Counted from the first letter of the stretch, positions 37,258 to 49,108 are shown. The stretch is 64,000 nt of DNA from Mycogone perniciosa (GCA_025331125.1 JAOALB010000139.1:62001-126000); one strand, 5' to 3'. A program made the numbers and translations. Notes: generated by a model from the sequence alone, not told the origin.

Positions 37258-37595
37258 TCCCAAGTTAGGTGGGAAAAGCGGCTGCTTAAATACATGAAAA
37301 CTTGCTAACTAGCTGATCATGATCATCCGGATCAAGGAAATCTAGCTGTCATGATATCGTCATTGACTTACGGATCCGGCTGTTATTGCAAGCTAGTTGG
37401 GAATCAAGGAATGTGCGCTGGAATGAAGGAATGTGTCATGTTGTGGAATGTGCCGTGATGTGGAATAATCCGTTACTGAGGTTGACAGCCACGTTGGAGG
37501 AACCCCAGCAATATTGTCAGTGTGATAAGGGGCACAATCTGGCAAGGGACCTGGCGGTTCTTGGGCCAATTTCCTTCCACCTTATTATGAGATAG
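37258..37595 (+). repeat. Dispersed repeat, copy 2 (right flank of the cluster)
   Basis: Direct repeat of 6-290 about 37.25 kb away. It starts at TCCCAAGTTAGGTGGGAAAAG and ends near TTATGAGATAG. This copy has the longer GGAATGTG section (an extra TCATGTTGTGGAATGTG) and about 37 bp near 37490 that are missing from copy 1, so it is closer to full length. It keeps CpG sites (CCGGATC, GGATCCGG) that are TpG or CpA in copy 1. I cannot see terminal inverted repeats or a clear target-site duplication. Confidence 0.8.
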
Positions 37596-38187
37596 AGTCA
37601 GCGAAACCCTCACAGAGAGCTAGGTCCGTCTAGCACTTTTAGTAGTAGTAGTTGCTTTCATACGAATGATCCATGGTAATTGTGTTGCAAAATATCCCAG
37701 GGTTCTTGGAACATTGCTGTAATTGCTGCAACTTGTCCAAGATTTTTACCACAATTGCCTACGGCCACACTGCTTGCCCTAAATCTTGTGGGTGGCCCAT
37801 GGACCGTTTAGTATACTAATAAAGTAATATAATTCGAGGATTATCTATTGGAGAGTGGAAAGAATCGCGGTAGATTTTTGGATGTGCATATGGATGTTTG
37901 CGCATTGTTCGCCCCTACAACTGTATTTATCTACCAAAAAGGTACCTCGCGCTTCACAAGTATCAGACGTAGCTACAATGCCATAACAATTCAATATATT
38001 TTAACAGAAATTCAATCAAATTAATTACGGATAAGTCAAATTTGTCACTCTACCAGATATCCTATTATTTCATATTTCTATTGAATAGTTTCCTCTTACT
38101 CCGTATATTGTTGATTGATTGATTGATTGATATACTATTAATATCCTATAGTAAAGGCCACTAATCCCAGTAAAGTAAAAGGATATT

Positions 38188-38660
38188 GTCACGACCCGAC
38201 CCTCTTATGGCCGCATAAAGGGTCCAGGGCGATACGTACCCCGGAAGAACGACGGAACGACCGACCAATCAGGAAGGATCACTCGGATCAGTTAATAAAG
38301 CATTAAGAATAGCTTTATTAATTAAAGGGTACTCCGTATATTAAATTAAATAGGCTAAAGATTTATTATTTATTAGCGCTTATTAGCGCTAAAAAGCTTT
38401 TATTTACTTATATTTTTAATTAAAAAATATTTTAATATATTAACTTTTTTTTAATAATAAATCAAAGTTAATAATGATGGTATTAATATCAAGGTTTACT
38501 TTTACTTTAATAAAAATAATATTTTTTACCTTTTATTATATCTTTTTAATTATATACTCTTTTAGGTTAAAGGGATTACTGCTTATAGGCTTTAAAGCTA
38601 TTGCAAGTAAAGGTTTAATACTATTAGTAGTTTAGTAGTGTTATATGCGAAAATATTAAT
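38188..38660 (+). mobile_element. Degraded LTR-type fragment with TGTCACGACCCGACC terminus
   Basis: It opens with TGTCACGACCCGACC, a terminus also present in inverted orientation at 56776-56790, followed by about 130 bp of GC-normal sequence and then a very AT-rich, TpA-rich tail. The tail contains TATTAGCGCTTATTAGCGCTA, which recurs inverted near 57485-57510 inside the large gypsy-like block. This looks like a solo LTR or truncated element of the same family, with RIP. The right boundary is approximate and no target-site duplication was resolved. Confidence 0.6.
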
Positions 38661-41600
38661 ATAAGGTGCCAAGACCTGGTATTATAGGAGGGAAGTACGG
38701 AGTAACTCTGTACATTTCAACAATTTCTTCAGCTATTATAGGGTAGTACCAAACCATTCACCCTCCCAAAATACCATCCAGTACGCGTCACGCGCCTCGC
38801 ACCTCCACGCGACAAATAGATACTACGCGATAATGAGCCGCCCCCTATTCTCGCTCAATAGGTACCTTGTGCTACCGATCACATAACATATACGGAGTAC
38901 GAAGTAATCGTACTCCGTATATATAATCCATATCGCCGTGATTCCCTTATAAGAATTTTACCTTTAAGATTGCACAATCTCGAACTCTAGGTCTGCTTAG
39001 TCAGATAGTATGGACGGAATAAGTCTAATTCGAACCTTTTAGAATACAATGTGACTCCGTACTCTGCACTCTGTAGATTTGTTTGATCAAATCCAATGTT
39101 GACTTATTTCATTCGTGGCAGCACAGTTTTCTTATTCTACCAGTTGAATCTAATACGGAAAATCCGAGTCTTGCATACAGAGTACTACGACCAGCACAAT
39201 GCAGTACTATTCTTAATTCCGGATGGATGCGGACGCAAATAATATTTGTAAACTCCGAGGCATCCGAAAATCTCAGCATCAACACTTTATTAAAAAGATT
39301 ACTAAATAAAATAATATTTAAATTTAGGTAACGTTCTCCTATGGCCATAAGGATCTCACTTCTCGGTGGCAACGATTACTATTCTAACCTCATTAAATCC
39401 GTACTGAGACCGTTAAACCAAACTAAGGAGTGAGATGGTGCACTAGAACTGTGGCAACTTGACCATTCTAAGTGAGCGACGAGTTGACATAAACGCACCT
39501 CGCAGCCTGCTAGGCATGCCAGCCCTATTTCCTAGTAATATTGCGAGCTTCAATTTAGATAATGGATTCGAACTCTACCATATAGCAGAGGGTGCAGAAC
39601 GGCAAGCTCGAGATTTGTGTCCCCGCTTCGTTCACAGCTGAGCGACCATCCGTTCAGTACACACAAACTGCCCTTGACATAAGCATTGACGAGGACCCCT
39701 TGACTAAGAAGCTGCTGGAAAATGCAAGTCATCTATCTGTGTATGCTGGGCCTGAGGATTCCGAAGATTCGCAGTGTGCGCTGATGCCCCCCATGACAAT
39801 TGAGGGTATGATCATACAGGACACGCCACTTTTATCCTTTCACGTCACCACTTTATGGACGTAACACTAGTTGGCATCATGTGGCCGCATCTACTCATGG
39901 ATAACAGGGGAATACGGGAATTTATAAAGGTGTGGTGTCTTGTACTGCATGGCCGCCTGGCAGCATTGCCTCTATCTCAGGAGCAGATGCAAGAGAGCTA
40001 ACTAGTACGCTTCTAACGAACAATGCGACGGGATAAAGATGTCGGCCGAGGTTTGACTGCTGTTTTAGAAATTGGAAAAAAAATTCTGGTGATATTTAGC
40101 AACTGGACCAAGGGAAATTGCATCGGAATCGTCGACTTCGAATCCGCGATCATGAAGCTAAGCGACAGGTCACACGAGGAGCAATCCTCCTGAAGCCATG
40201 CTGTTACACGCTTCTCCTCTACGCTGACCAACACGGATGGCGAGGAACATAGTATGTATCTCTATGGCAAGGAATGTGAGGATAACTACTCCGTACGGAG
40301 TACTGTCTGGTAGACTAATTGCTGACGTTTGAACAAGGATAGGGTATGAGTTGGCGAGACTGTCATCACAGAGTCATAAGTCAGCACCAGCAAAGTAAAT
40401 TGCAAGTCTTGGTCTTATTTTAAATTAATCATGGGTTGGATTGATGAGTGGTAGCTAATGTAATACACAATGGAGGCCTTAGGGATCAAGGGCTCATGAA
40501 CACGTGAGGCGCACTGCTCCTTCTCAGCCCTCATTGCTACGCCTCTTCGATAAGGAATCCTGCGTTTATGAGGATATAAGACGTGACCTAGTAGAGGAAG
40601 ATGGAGTAGATGACGTCGAGGGTGTCTTTCATGAGACAAAGGATCCCGTTGGGGGCCTACTGGAGCACCAACAGGGATGCGGCTGACAATCCAAGAGAAC
40701 AACCCATTGAAAGGAGCAGAAAGTTTGGGCAAAGATAACCGCCAGCATTACCAGTGGATATATGTGAGCACACAATTGGGGTGTTTAGAGGCTCAGGTTT
40801 ATGAAACCTTCAATGGACAAGCTGTGCAAATAGCGTTACGGTCTCGTGATGGTATTACTGGGTTGGTGGAGTCAACACCTCATGGACAACTTGTTGGTCA
40901 AACCCGAAGTATCAGCCATCTGGTAACCGATATATAATATTACCATGTTCAGGATTGTCAATGGTTTCGAAATCCAAGTGATCAAAGAAGTTGGTTACGA
41001 TTCTCAGAAGACACAGGGAGTGGACGACTATCGAGGCAAAAATAGCATTGAGGCGAACAGCGTTGAGGCAAACCGCGTGGCATGGCGAGAAGTGCATGTG
41101 CCATCGAGATGCTTGAGCTTGTTAATAGCGAAATCTGGTTGATTGGAGCATAAGCGAGCACACGCAACCAGCCCTGTGTGATGACGACTTCCTGCAGGCT
41201 TCAGCAAACACATATGAGTATTTGAAGGAATAGGCCAGGGCGCTTACTAAGATCTCTTGAATGGGCTTGCTATTTGGGGTGACTCTCTGACTGAAGTAGA
41301 CATGTATCTCGTCTGCACTACGTTACAAGCTGTAGGTCGCGTGATGGGGCAATGAGACCAGGAAAGGCAGGTCTATACCACTTCTGAAAATAGTAGTCTA
41401 CTCTGCTAGTTATGTGGAACTATAGGTCGGATGGATAAGCATCCGAAATCCTGGAGTCCGCTGCTCGGGCAGTCAAATTTGTTGCTGTGCGATAGCATTA
41501 GTATATTTTACACACCAAACGCAGAATAATTACAAAGAAGAGGAAGCAGTAGACCGAACCTATTCATGTGTGTTTTTGCATTGTCCTATCCCATCTTTGG

Positions 41601-42377
41601 AGACGTCTCTCATGGTAGGCCACCACGAAAAATGAAGGCCAACGGTCAGAATAGTAGCTGATTTAGACTTGGTAAACGAAATGACAGCGTTACAATGGAA
41701 CACTATTCATCAGCACTAGACGATGAATTATGCCAATTTTTCAAGAGTCGGGCAAATTTGCCAAGAAAAAGGCTAGAGTGAGTACCTAATGGTTCGTTGA
41801 AATGCACAGATGACCAATGTCCAGCTTATTATTTGCTGTACAGAGTACTCCATATATCGTTCAGGGATGACCTCAATAGCCACCAAAAACTCTATTACCA
41901 CGTAGTATTTCCGCAGCTTCAATACTTCGTACTATGATCTCATATGGGGCAATATATCATATTTCACGGGTGCGATCCCTCCGGACAGAAGCCACCTTTC
42001 CAGCACAGCCAGGCTGCTATTTTGGGACTAATTGTCCAAGTCGGTATTACCATATTGGGGCAATGCGCTAATTCTCGGCAACCCTCATTCTATGGCCAAG
42101 TATTTCCTTAGACTTATTTTCAACCTTCTACTCCTCCTCCTCCTCCATAGTGGTTCGGCTACTGCTACTTCGAAGTACACATGCCGTGGCTTCCGGAAAA
42201 CCGGTGTTAATTATTACAGCGGCTCCAACAGTGGCTTAGCGCAAACACGATTTTGCCCGACATCAATATACCAAATTAGAAGACGCTACACCATTATCAA
42301 GCTTACTTACAGGCGAAAGAATTTGACATCATGAGGCTCAGAGCCATGAAGGAACACAAAGGGGGGTGAAGGAGAAA

Positions 42378-42385
42378 TATATAAA
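42378..42385 (+). promoter_or_regulatory. TATA box of the secreted two-domain protein gene
   Basis: TATATAAA lies 169 bp upstream of the ATG at 42554. A CA-rich, pyrimidine-rich leader (CAACAACAACTACAACTT and similar) fills the space between them, typical of strongly expressed fungal genes. Confidence 0.6.
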
Positions 42386-42553
42386 GAGGACCTGGATGTC
42401 GACAATGAATTCGTTTCCTCAGCATCACACAGCAGTCAACCAAGCAACAACAACTACAACTTCAAACCACATCTTCTACAGTTCTCTGATCTTTCCATCA
42501 AGAGCCCACTTTCATCAGAAACAACACTTATCACAACCATCATCACATACAAA

Positions 42554-43279
42554 ATGCAGTACTCTTTTCTCCTTTCTCTTCTCGCTGCTGCCGGCGCCAT
42601 TGCCGCCCCAGCTTCCTCAAACACCGAGATTCGTGTCTCTCTGAGCGACCAGCGGGAAACCGGTGCTCAAGTTACCTTCCAGAGACTCGTCCGCTCTGAG
42701 GCCAGACCATCTCAGTCGGGCCCTTTCAGCCAGGTCACCCTCAACCTTGGCAAGGGCGTCGCGCAGCAGAATCTCCGCTGCCAGATCCTCGATACCGCCG
42801 GCAGGCCTATCACTGTCAAGCGTGGCGCCAATGTCGATGTTACCTTTGCCGACGGCGGAAAGGGACCTTGGTTATTCCCTTCCACCAAGGTCAGCAGGGT
42901 CATTTGCGATCCTGCCTTTAAGCAGATTACTCCGCCAGTCACGCCTCCTCCGGTGGTCAAGCCCCCTGTTCGCGTGATCCTCCAAGACCAGCGCACCGAG
43001 ACTGGTTCTCAAACTGAGCTCCCATTCGGCCAGCGTGTCGAGCGCAACCCAATCGGTACCAGTGGTCCCTTCTCAACCGTCGAACTTAAGGTTGGCGATG
43101 CCTCCGAGCAGGCTCTCCGCTGCCAAATCCTCAACAAGGTCGGCAAGCCCATCACTATCAAGCGTGGTACCAACATCGACACCACCTTCTCCGATGCCAA
43201 CAAGGGTCCTTGGACCTTTGCCACCACTGAGGTCAGCAGGATCGTTTGCGACCCTGCCTTCAAGTCTGTCAACGCTTAA
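42554..43279 (+). CDS. Secreted protein with two copies of one unknown domain
   Basis: Intronless, 241 residues. Residues 1-18 form a signal peptide (hydrophobic core FLLSLLAAAGAIAA). Two copies of a domain of about 100 residues follow (about 25-123 and 138-237), joined by the proline-rich linker TPPVTPPPVVKPP. The repeats share a SLSDQR/ILQDQR start, SGPFS-V-L, LRCQIL, KRGxNxDxTF, KGPW and VSRxxCDPAFK. Each has exactly two Cys with identical spacing (Cys76/Cys118 and Cys190/Cys232), so one disulfide per domain is likely. I do not recognise the family and give no function. A TATA box, CA-rich leader and strong signal peptide suggest a well-expressed extracellular protein, possibly an effector or wall-associated factor, which is inference. 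Confidence 0.85.
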   Translation: MQYSFLLSLLAAAGAIAAPASSNTEIRVSLSDQRETGAQVTFQRLVRSEARPSQSGPFSQVTLNLGKGVAQQNLRCQILDTAGRPITVKRGANVDVTFADGGKGPWLFPSTKVSRVICDPAFKQITPPVTPPPVVKPPVRVILQDQRTETGSQTELPFGQRVERNPIGTSGPFSTVELKVGDASEQALRCQILNKVGKPITIKRGTNIDTTFSDANKGPWTFATTEVSRIVCDPAFKSVNA

Positions 43280-44273
43280 GCATTTAATTGAGGGGAGGGG
43301 TATTACCTATGCGGGGATATATGTATAGGCGGGATCAACAGGTTTGGAAACGGAATTTGCATTGGCATTAGTGGAATGTTTTTTGGTTTGCTTTTTAGTC
43401 CATTTCTATCATCTACATTCATTACGCCAGCCACACGCACGCACGCACACACACGTATATATATATATTTATAGGTACATACTTCAAATTACAGCCAGTA
43501 TGAGCATGCTTTTGTGCCTTACCAGAGGGCACTATCTTACATGTGAGGCGTATGGATTCCAGGAATCTGGATTCCGAGATATATATTACGATTCATTCAG
43601 GGAGATATCCTGGGATACGGAGCAATAATATGCTCGGACCGGAGTCCCTGGACGACTTTTGACGGCCAACGGCTCCAAGCGGCAAAAGTGGGATGTGCAG
43701 TCAAATAGGTCTACTGGTATTGCGTTGCGTCACATCAAATGTGAATGGTCATTGGTGAATCGTGACGCTTGTCGTTGGAATGTACGAGTAGGTACGTGTA
43801 AACGGGTACGTGTAAAAGGGTACGTGTATGTCCAGAATGCATTGTGCTGATTGATTCGCACGCAAGTACTCCGTATGCACGTGATATATCTGTTTGTACT
43901 CGTATTCTCTTCTTTTCATTGTTTTATGCAAGGACCACTTGTCAGCACCAGTCACGTATAGCGTTAGACTTTGCACCATCTCTGGAGACTTCGGAGGAAT
44001 TCCGGCGCTATTGCATAAGTCTTGAAGGTACGGAGTACTCCGTATACTCCGTAAAATGACGCTCAATGGTGGATAGAGTTTTATGTAACAGGGGCCGAAG
44101 GAAGAAACAGCCTGATCGTCAGGGACACGAGATAGCAGGAACACACACGAATACACCGAACCTAAAGAGAAGAAATATATGAGGATATTTACATATAAAA
44201 GGCATCTTGGAACACCTTCCTCCAACACAACTGACCCCAAAGAAAAAACAAGAATTAATATATTATTCCGAAA
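43280..44273. other. Intergenic, between two secreted-protein genes
   Basis: About 1 kb. A CA-then-TA dinucleotide run (about 43431-43473) lies in the presumed 3' region of the preceding gene. A GGTACGTGTAAA(C/A)GG unit is repeated near 43790-43830, and chained TACGGAGTACTCCGTATACTCCGTA words occur near 44030-44056. The minus-strand ORF at 43749-44240 has no recognisable content and is rejected. Confidence 0.5.
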
Positions 44274-45058
44274 ATGAAGCTTTCTACAGCACTTGTATCT
44301 CTTTATGCTTGTCTGAAAGAAAAGTTAAACTAATCTTGTATCTATATCCCCGTTCTTATTGGAACTGCAGTTGCTGCGCTAAAACCAGATCTTGCATCTT
44401 GGGATGTAGCCGTACCCGCGTTGCCGATATCAGCGCTGTTGAGAAGCGTGCTCTAGTTGGCACGGTCTGGAAAGATAGACTTGGAACTACGCGTTCTCTT
44501 TTCATGTTGCAAATAACCGCAGCACTGATCCAAGCCTTCGACAACTCCGGCTATAGCCTCTCCAAGGCTGTTCTCTCCGAAATCCTCGTGTGGGCTGCAG
44601 CCAATGGGTTCGCCAACTCGGTCCGACGAAACAGCTGGAGTGCCCAGTTTAACTCGGGTGCTAGATTTATTAGGGGCGTACCATATATGACTATTTCTAT
44701 TACGAGCTGTGGCTCAGTGTATGGTGTCGACGCCAGCGCGGCGTTACTGTCTGGTTGGATGGCCCAAGGTGGAGGAGGGATGAAAATAATAGTTGTCGAC
44801 AATGCACTCAAAATTACAACGAAGAGATCCGATGATGGTATGGAGGAGCTTCTTGAGGAGCGAGATGCTTCTGCACTAGAGAGTCAGCTCGGAAAGAGAG
44901 CGGACTATTGTGGTAGCCCGATCAAGGGCTTGTACAACTTGTGGATCGTCAGACAATATGAACGCATCAGCCTCGACACATCCTGCTGTCAAGCCGGCCT
45001 AGGGTGCCGAGCAACAATCAGGCGCCGTCGAATTGTCCATCTAAAGCTAGAGGGCTGA
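44274..45058 (+). CDS. Probable secreted protein with kexin sites; 5' end doubtful
   Basis: The ATG at 44274 opens a signal-peptide-like start (MKLSTALVSLYA), but the long downstream frame to the stop at 45056-45058 is in a different phase. Two explanations fit. One is an intron with a weak donor at 44324 and acceptor at 44370 or 44388. The other is an intron 44311-44370 (GTCTGA...TGCAG), which continues naturally as AALKPDLASWDVAVP but then needs one extra base near 44415-44417, meaning a frameshift. The rest, about 210 residues, has KR sites in AVEKR and QLGKR, a Gly-rich MAQGGGGMK stretch and a Cys-containing C-terminal part (YCGS, TSCCQAGLGC). Kexin-processed secreted proteins look like this. 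I do not recognise the family. It may be a broken gene. Confidence 0.55.
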
Positions 45059-45101
45059 AGGAAAGAAGGGAGCTATCTAGCTATATTTGAATGAACAGCC
45101 A

Positions 45102-46017
45102 TCAATATCTATCAGCAAGCAAGAATCTCCAAAACGTCCTCCCCACAAGTAGCCCATCATGATCCAGATCAACACTCTCCATTCCTTCGTCAAAGATTGC
45201 CTGATCATATAGCCCTTCTGCATGCATTTTCACTAGTATCTCACGGAGCACATCCTGCGTGATCTCCGGATGGGCCTGTATAGAAAAGTATTTCCCTGGT
45301 TTGTACAATCCTTGCACAGCACAGCGAGTTGTCGAGCCCAGGTTGTACACATCCAAGGGACAGAAGGGGACGATGTCCTGGTGCAATAGTGGAAGTATCT
45401 GTTATTTTTCATTAGAATTTTAGTCATGGTCACAAGCGCTATTGCGTGGCTTACTAGCTGGTCTTTACCGAACAAAGCCTTTCCAGTTGGTGTCAGGTCA
45501 ATAGGCAAAGTGGCTGCCTCCCATCCCATTCCATTCACGCTAACTTCCAATCCCATCGCGCGGGCCATGAGCTGGTGTCCGAAACATACACCCATGACCC
45601 TGATATGCGGTGTCTCCAGGGCCGCAGCTGTGAAAGAGCAGAGTTTGTTGATCCAGGGAATGTCCATATACGCTGAAGCAACTGATCATTGGGTTATCAG
45701 CACAGTCCTTGATGGAGCCATAACAATGTAGCTTTTCTGCTAGGGGGTTGGGGAAGTTGGAAATTTTATTGCTTACGCGACCCAGTGATCAACATAGCAT
45801 CTATCTCGTTGAGATCGGGATATTCAATATCGCCTTGGTCAACCACATACTTCGTGACAGTGACCTGCTCAATCGGACCCGCCTTGGGGTTTTTCAAGAA
45901 GAGTGCGTCAAATAGACCGCCAATGGTTCCATAGCGTGATTGGGTTTCACCAAATAGCGGTTGACACTCGAAGATCGCAAACCGGATCGGTGCTTCTGAT
46001 GGTGTGACGGAACCCAT
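45102..46017 (-). CDS. Class I glutamine amidotransferase-like protein
   Basis: 251 residues, exons 46017-45777, 45672-45455 and 45398-45102 (minus strand). The GATase catalytic triad is visible: nucleophile Cys110 in the elbow GVCFGHQL, and His196 with Glu198 in QAHPEIT. The N-terminal sheet ends at AMLITGS, as in the GMP-synthase-like GATase fold. The length matches stand-alone fungal GATase1-like proteins without a synthetase domain. Such proteins hydrolyse glutamine or, in some relatives, gamma-glutamyl peptides; the substrate here is unknown. It converges with the preceding secreted-protein gene (43 bp between stops). The first splice junction gives Ser-Pro where relatives often have other residues, so that boundary could shift slightly. 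Confidence 0.88.
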
Positions 46018-47287
46018 TTTCAGTAATAATGAATCTGATTGTTTTGGTGTATAAGAACAGATAAAATAGATGGAGTATCGTGAAGAAGAGAGAAGAATAG
46101 CGAAGAATGGTGGAGAATGACGCCAACCCGCGGGGCCCGATCATCGGGATGTAAGAAATGCTCCGGTCCTGCTTATGTTGCTGCGGCTTTATGGAATATA
46201 CTCTCATGCTTATTCCGTTCATGCCTCTCTAAAATTTCAATCTGAGTAACATGTCTTGCAAATTAGTGCTTATCTGGATCCAAGGCATACATACCATCAG
46301 GAAGCGGCACTGCATATCCATTAGATCAATTTTTTTATGTCTCTGATACTATTCCGTTTATATCAAGAAAAAGATCGTGGATTCTTTGTAAACGCCCCAT
46401 TTCCCTGTTGCATTTGATCTCAGACAACCAACAGGCCATCGCGACAGAGATGTGTGGGGTATTTTCTTACATTATCGGAGTCTATTAATTCATGCTTTCC
46501 AACAATCGCGCAAACTGTAGGGATTGTATGAGACAAACCGTTCTTTAGATATGTCTCATAACCATCGCTGAGTCGCAGTGGTATACCACGAGAGTTCAGC
46601 CACCACACGTCGCTTTATACTCCGTATAGTCTGAGGCAGGCAGCTTCACGAGGAATATTCATCATTATTGCCGCTCTTTTCTATAGTGGCCAATAACAGC
46701 CTTCAGTATCAGAAGCGTGGGGCAGCAGCGACATGAGAGAGGCTTCTCCATGGTTGCAGCAGAAGTAGGTAAGAATGCGGGAGTATTGGAAAGCACCTAT
46801 TGACGGACCCACGGGTTAGTACTCACGAAATTAGGGGTGTACCCTGGGATGTCAACGACGAGGTGCCCCCCACCAGTATCTGCGAAAACTACGCATTCAT
46901 CAGGCCACCGGGCAGGTTGAAGATGGCACCCAACGACGCCAAGATAGTGATGGCCGCTCTGTTATCAAGCTCTGGAAGTAGACCGGCCTGCTGGAGCACG
47001 ACTACAAGTTTGTCTTGGCCCAAGAGCATTTATTGGAGGTGTATGACAAATGAACCCCTCGGCAGAGTAAGGCATCTTCAGACCACAGATCAATTAATGA
47101 TAGAAGCACCGATTCACAGCGATAATAGTTGTTGGAACATTGAGATGTAATCAAGGCACGCCGCCAGATTAATAACGTCTAGAACCCGGTTACTGAAGCC
47201 TTTAGGCTGCAGTCACGTCGTATTTATGTGTTGGGGATTCGTCCATCCTGTAGCAACCCGCCCACTTTACCATGCGTGATTCTGATA
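46018..47287. other. Intergenic, no supported gene
   Basis: 1.27 kb between the GATase start and the beginning of recognisable helicase sequence. The N-terminal helicase lobe that should precede the pseudogene is not detectable here. One ACTCCGTATA word lies near 46619. ORF 46800-47150 has no recognisable content. Confidence 0.5.
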
Positions 47288-49108
47288 CTGCCCAGTCACT
47301 CGGTTCGCCAAGGACATTGAGGCTGAAAGGATCATCTGTCTCACAGCCACGGCCACCCCAGATGTTGCAGAAGACATATGTAAAGCGTTTTCTATTGAGG
47401 GGGCCGGAGTTTTCAGGCTTTCCCCATATCGACAGAAGTGAGTTCACAATATTTGACACAATTTCCCTTATTTTAACGTGAACATGATCAGTCTCAATCT
47501 GCATGTCAAGGTAGCCGACAACAGCGATGGCAAGTGCAATCAAGCCTTGGACTTTTTAAAAAATCGCCAGGGTTCTACTCTCGTTTATGTAACTGCCCGG
47601 GCAGTAGGCACCCACTAGCCCCCCTTATTTCTAGATTTTAAGCTAATCATCTTATAACGTTCTAGAGCGCCGAATCGCTTGCAAAACAGCTTCGAGACGA
47701 AAGTTTTAACGCCAATGCCTACCACGCTGAACTGGAATCAGATAAAAAGCAAACAGTACAAGACTGGTTCATGTCTTCCAAGGATGGAATTGTAGGACAA
47801 TTTTCTACTCCTTACTCTTGCCATTAAACATGCTGTGCCTACGCTAACTGCCACATAATCAAGGTTGTGTCAACTATTGCCTTTGGGATGGGTATCAACA
47901 AGCCTGGTAGCCATTGTCGGAACTTCCATTTTTATGTACTGGCTGACGGTTTCGAATCTTGCAGATATCCGTCATGTCATTCACGCTGGTGTACCTGCTT
48001 CAGTTGAACAGTATAGCCAACAAATTGGACGTGCTGGTCGTGATGGTTTGCCAAGTGATTGCATCTTTTACCTTGATCACCAGGATATATATATTCAAAG
48101 GCACTAGGCGCGTGGAAGTCTGCCATCACGACTATCCATCCGTCGACTCCTAAAGGATATCTTCGACGATGATGTGCTTCAACTCCAGGTTGGCCAAAGC
48201 TTCAGGAAGAATACCTTTATTCAAGGACAAATGTGTGACGTGAATCAAAGTCCTTTGGGGATTATCTATGCCGAGTTGGAGTTGCAATTCGGCCTCATCA
48301 GAGCATTCAACACAGAATACAAGCCATCTGTCTTTCGGATCACGCCAGGCTATGAAAGAATAATTGGATCAGAAAGGTCTCTAGCAGCGAAGGCAATTCG
48401 GCTATTTTCGGAGAAGAAGGCAAAAATTCATTACATCGACACCAAAAAGGCAGCTGAGGCTATGGATATCCCGATTGAAGACATCAAGAAGAAGCTCGTC
48501 AAGTTGAACCGGAAAGGTGCCCTTATACTGAAGGATTTGGGACAGATAAACGAATACCGAATTATTGAAAGTCTCCCAGAAACCGACGAGCGATTCGAGG
48601 GGTTGGTTGATGAACTCTACAAAGAGCTGAAGGACCATGAAGGAGCGACATTGCGTCATATAAATGAGCTTGTGGCTCTTTTCACAACGAAAAAGTGCAT
48701 CTCCCTGGCATTGGCAGAGTATGCTGGGGTGGGTCTTCCAGATGGAAAGGTCAATTGCGGGCACTGCAGTTACTGCTTAACGGGCAAATCTGCCATAGTA
48801 CGCTCGAGGGAGACTCTACCGTTGAACCGTGATCACATCCGTCCCATTTTAAATGCGTGCGACGTCAGGGATGATCCGAGATACTTAGCGATGTTGGGCT
48901 GGGGTATCTACAGTCCAAGGATGAGGATGCTGGGCTTGCACAGGGGAAGGCGAATCTTTGGATCTCTAAAGGATCATGAGTTTGAGGTGTGAAATTTCCA
49001 TTTCCGTGTTTAAGATGCACTTTCTGACCGTTCTATACACTATTCTAGGAACTAATCGATGAGTTTAGCAAGGCATGTGATGATGAGCCTGGGTCAGAGG
49101 ACGACTAA
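47288..49108 (+). pseudogene. Truncated RecQ-family DNA helicase (pseudogene)
   Basis: Recognisable RecQ sequence starts at about 47288 (RFAKDIEAERIICLTATATPDVA) without the preceding Walker A and DEAH lobe, so the first half is missing. The second RecA lobe follows in several exons: HVKVADNSDGK, LAKQLRDESFNANAYHAELE, STIAFGMGINKPDIRHVIHAG and QYSQQIGRAGRDG (motif VI). A TAG at 48105-48107 interrupts the frame, which stays open afterwards through a winged-helix-like part and a zinc-site-like CGHCSYC. The last intron (from about 48990) leads to ELIDEF...EDD and the stop at 49106-49108. Introns visible include 47438-47491, about 47791-47871 and about 47908-47966. Loss of the ATP-binding lobe plus the stop make it non-functional. 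RecQ genes occur near telomeres in some fungi, a possible but unproven link. Confidence 0.82.

Larger units (their letters stand above)
37596..42553. other. Gene-poor, repeat-rich region
   Basis: About 5 kb with no supported gene apart from the degraded element at 38188-38660. It holds a (TTGA)5 run at 38111-38130 and TACTCCGTA-type words at about 38096, 38330, 38697, 38892-38925 and 40290. Small ORFs at 39592-39864 and 40677-40937 have no recognisable content and probably mean nothing. Composition returns to ordinary after about 38700. Confidence 0.5.

Noticed and set aside
43749..44240. 163-codon minus-strand ORF
   Set aside because: It spans the promoter of the secreted-protein gene and contains the short intergenic repeats; no domain seen.
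42554..45058. Hydrophobin or known killer-toxin identity for the two secreted proteins
   Set aside because: The Cys number and spacing do not fit the eight-Cys hydrophobin pattern, and I could not match either to a toxin family.
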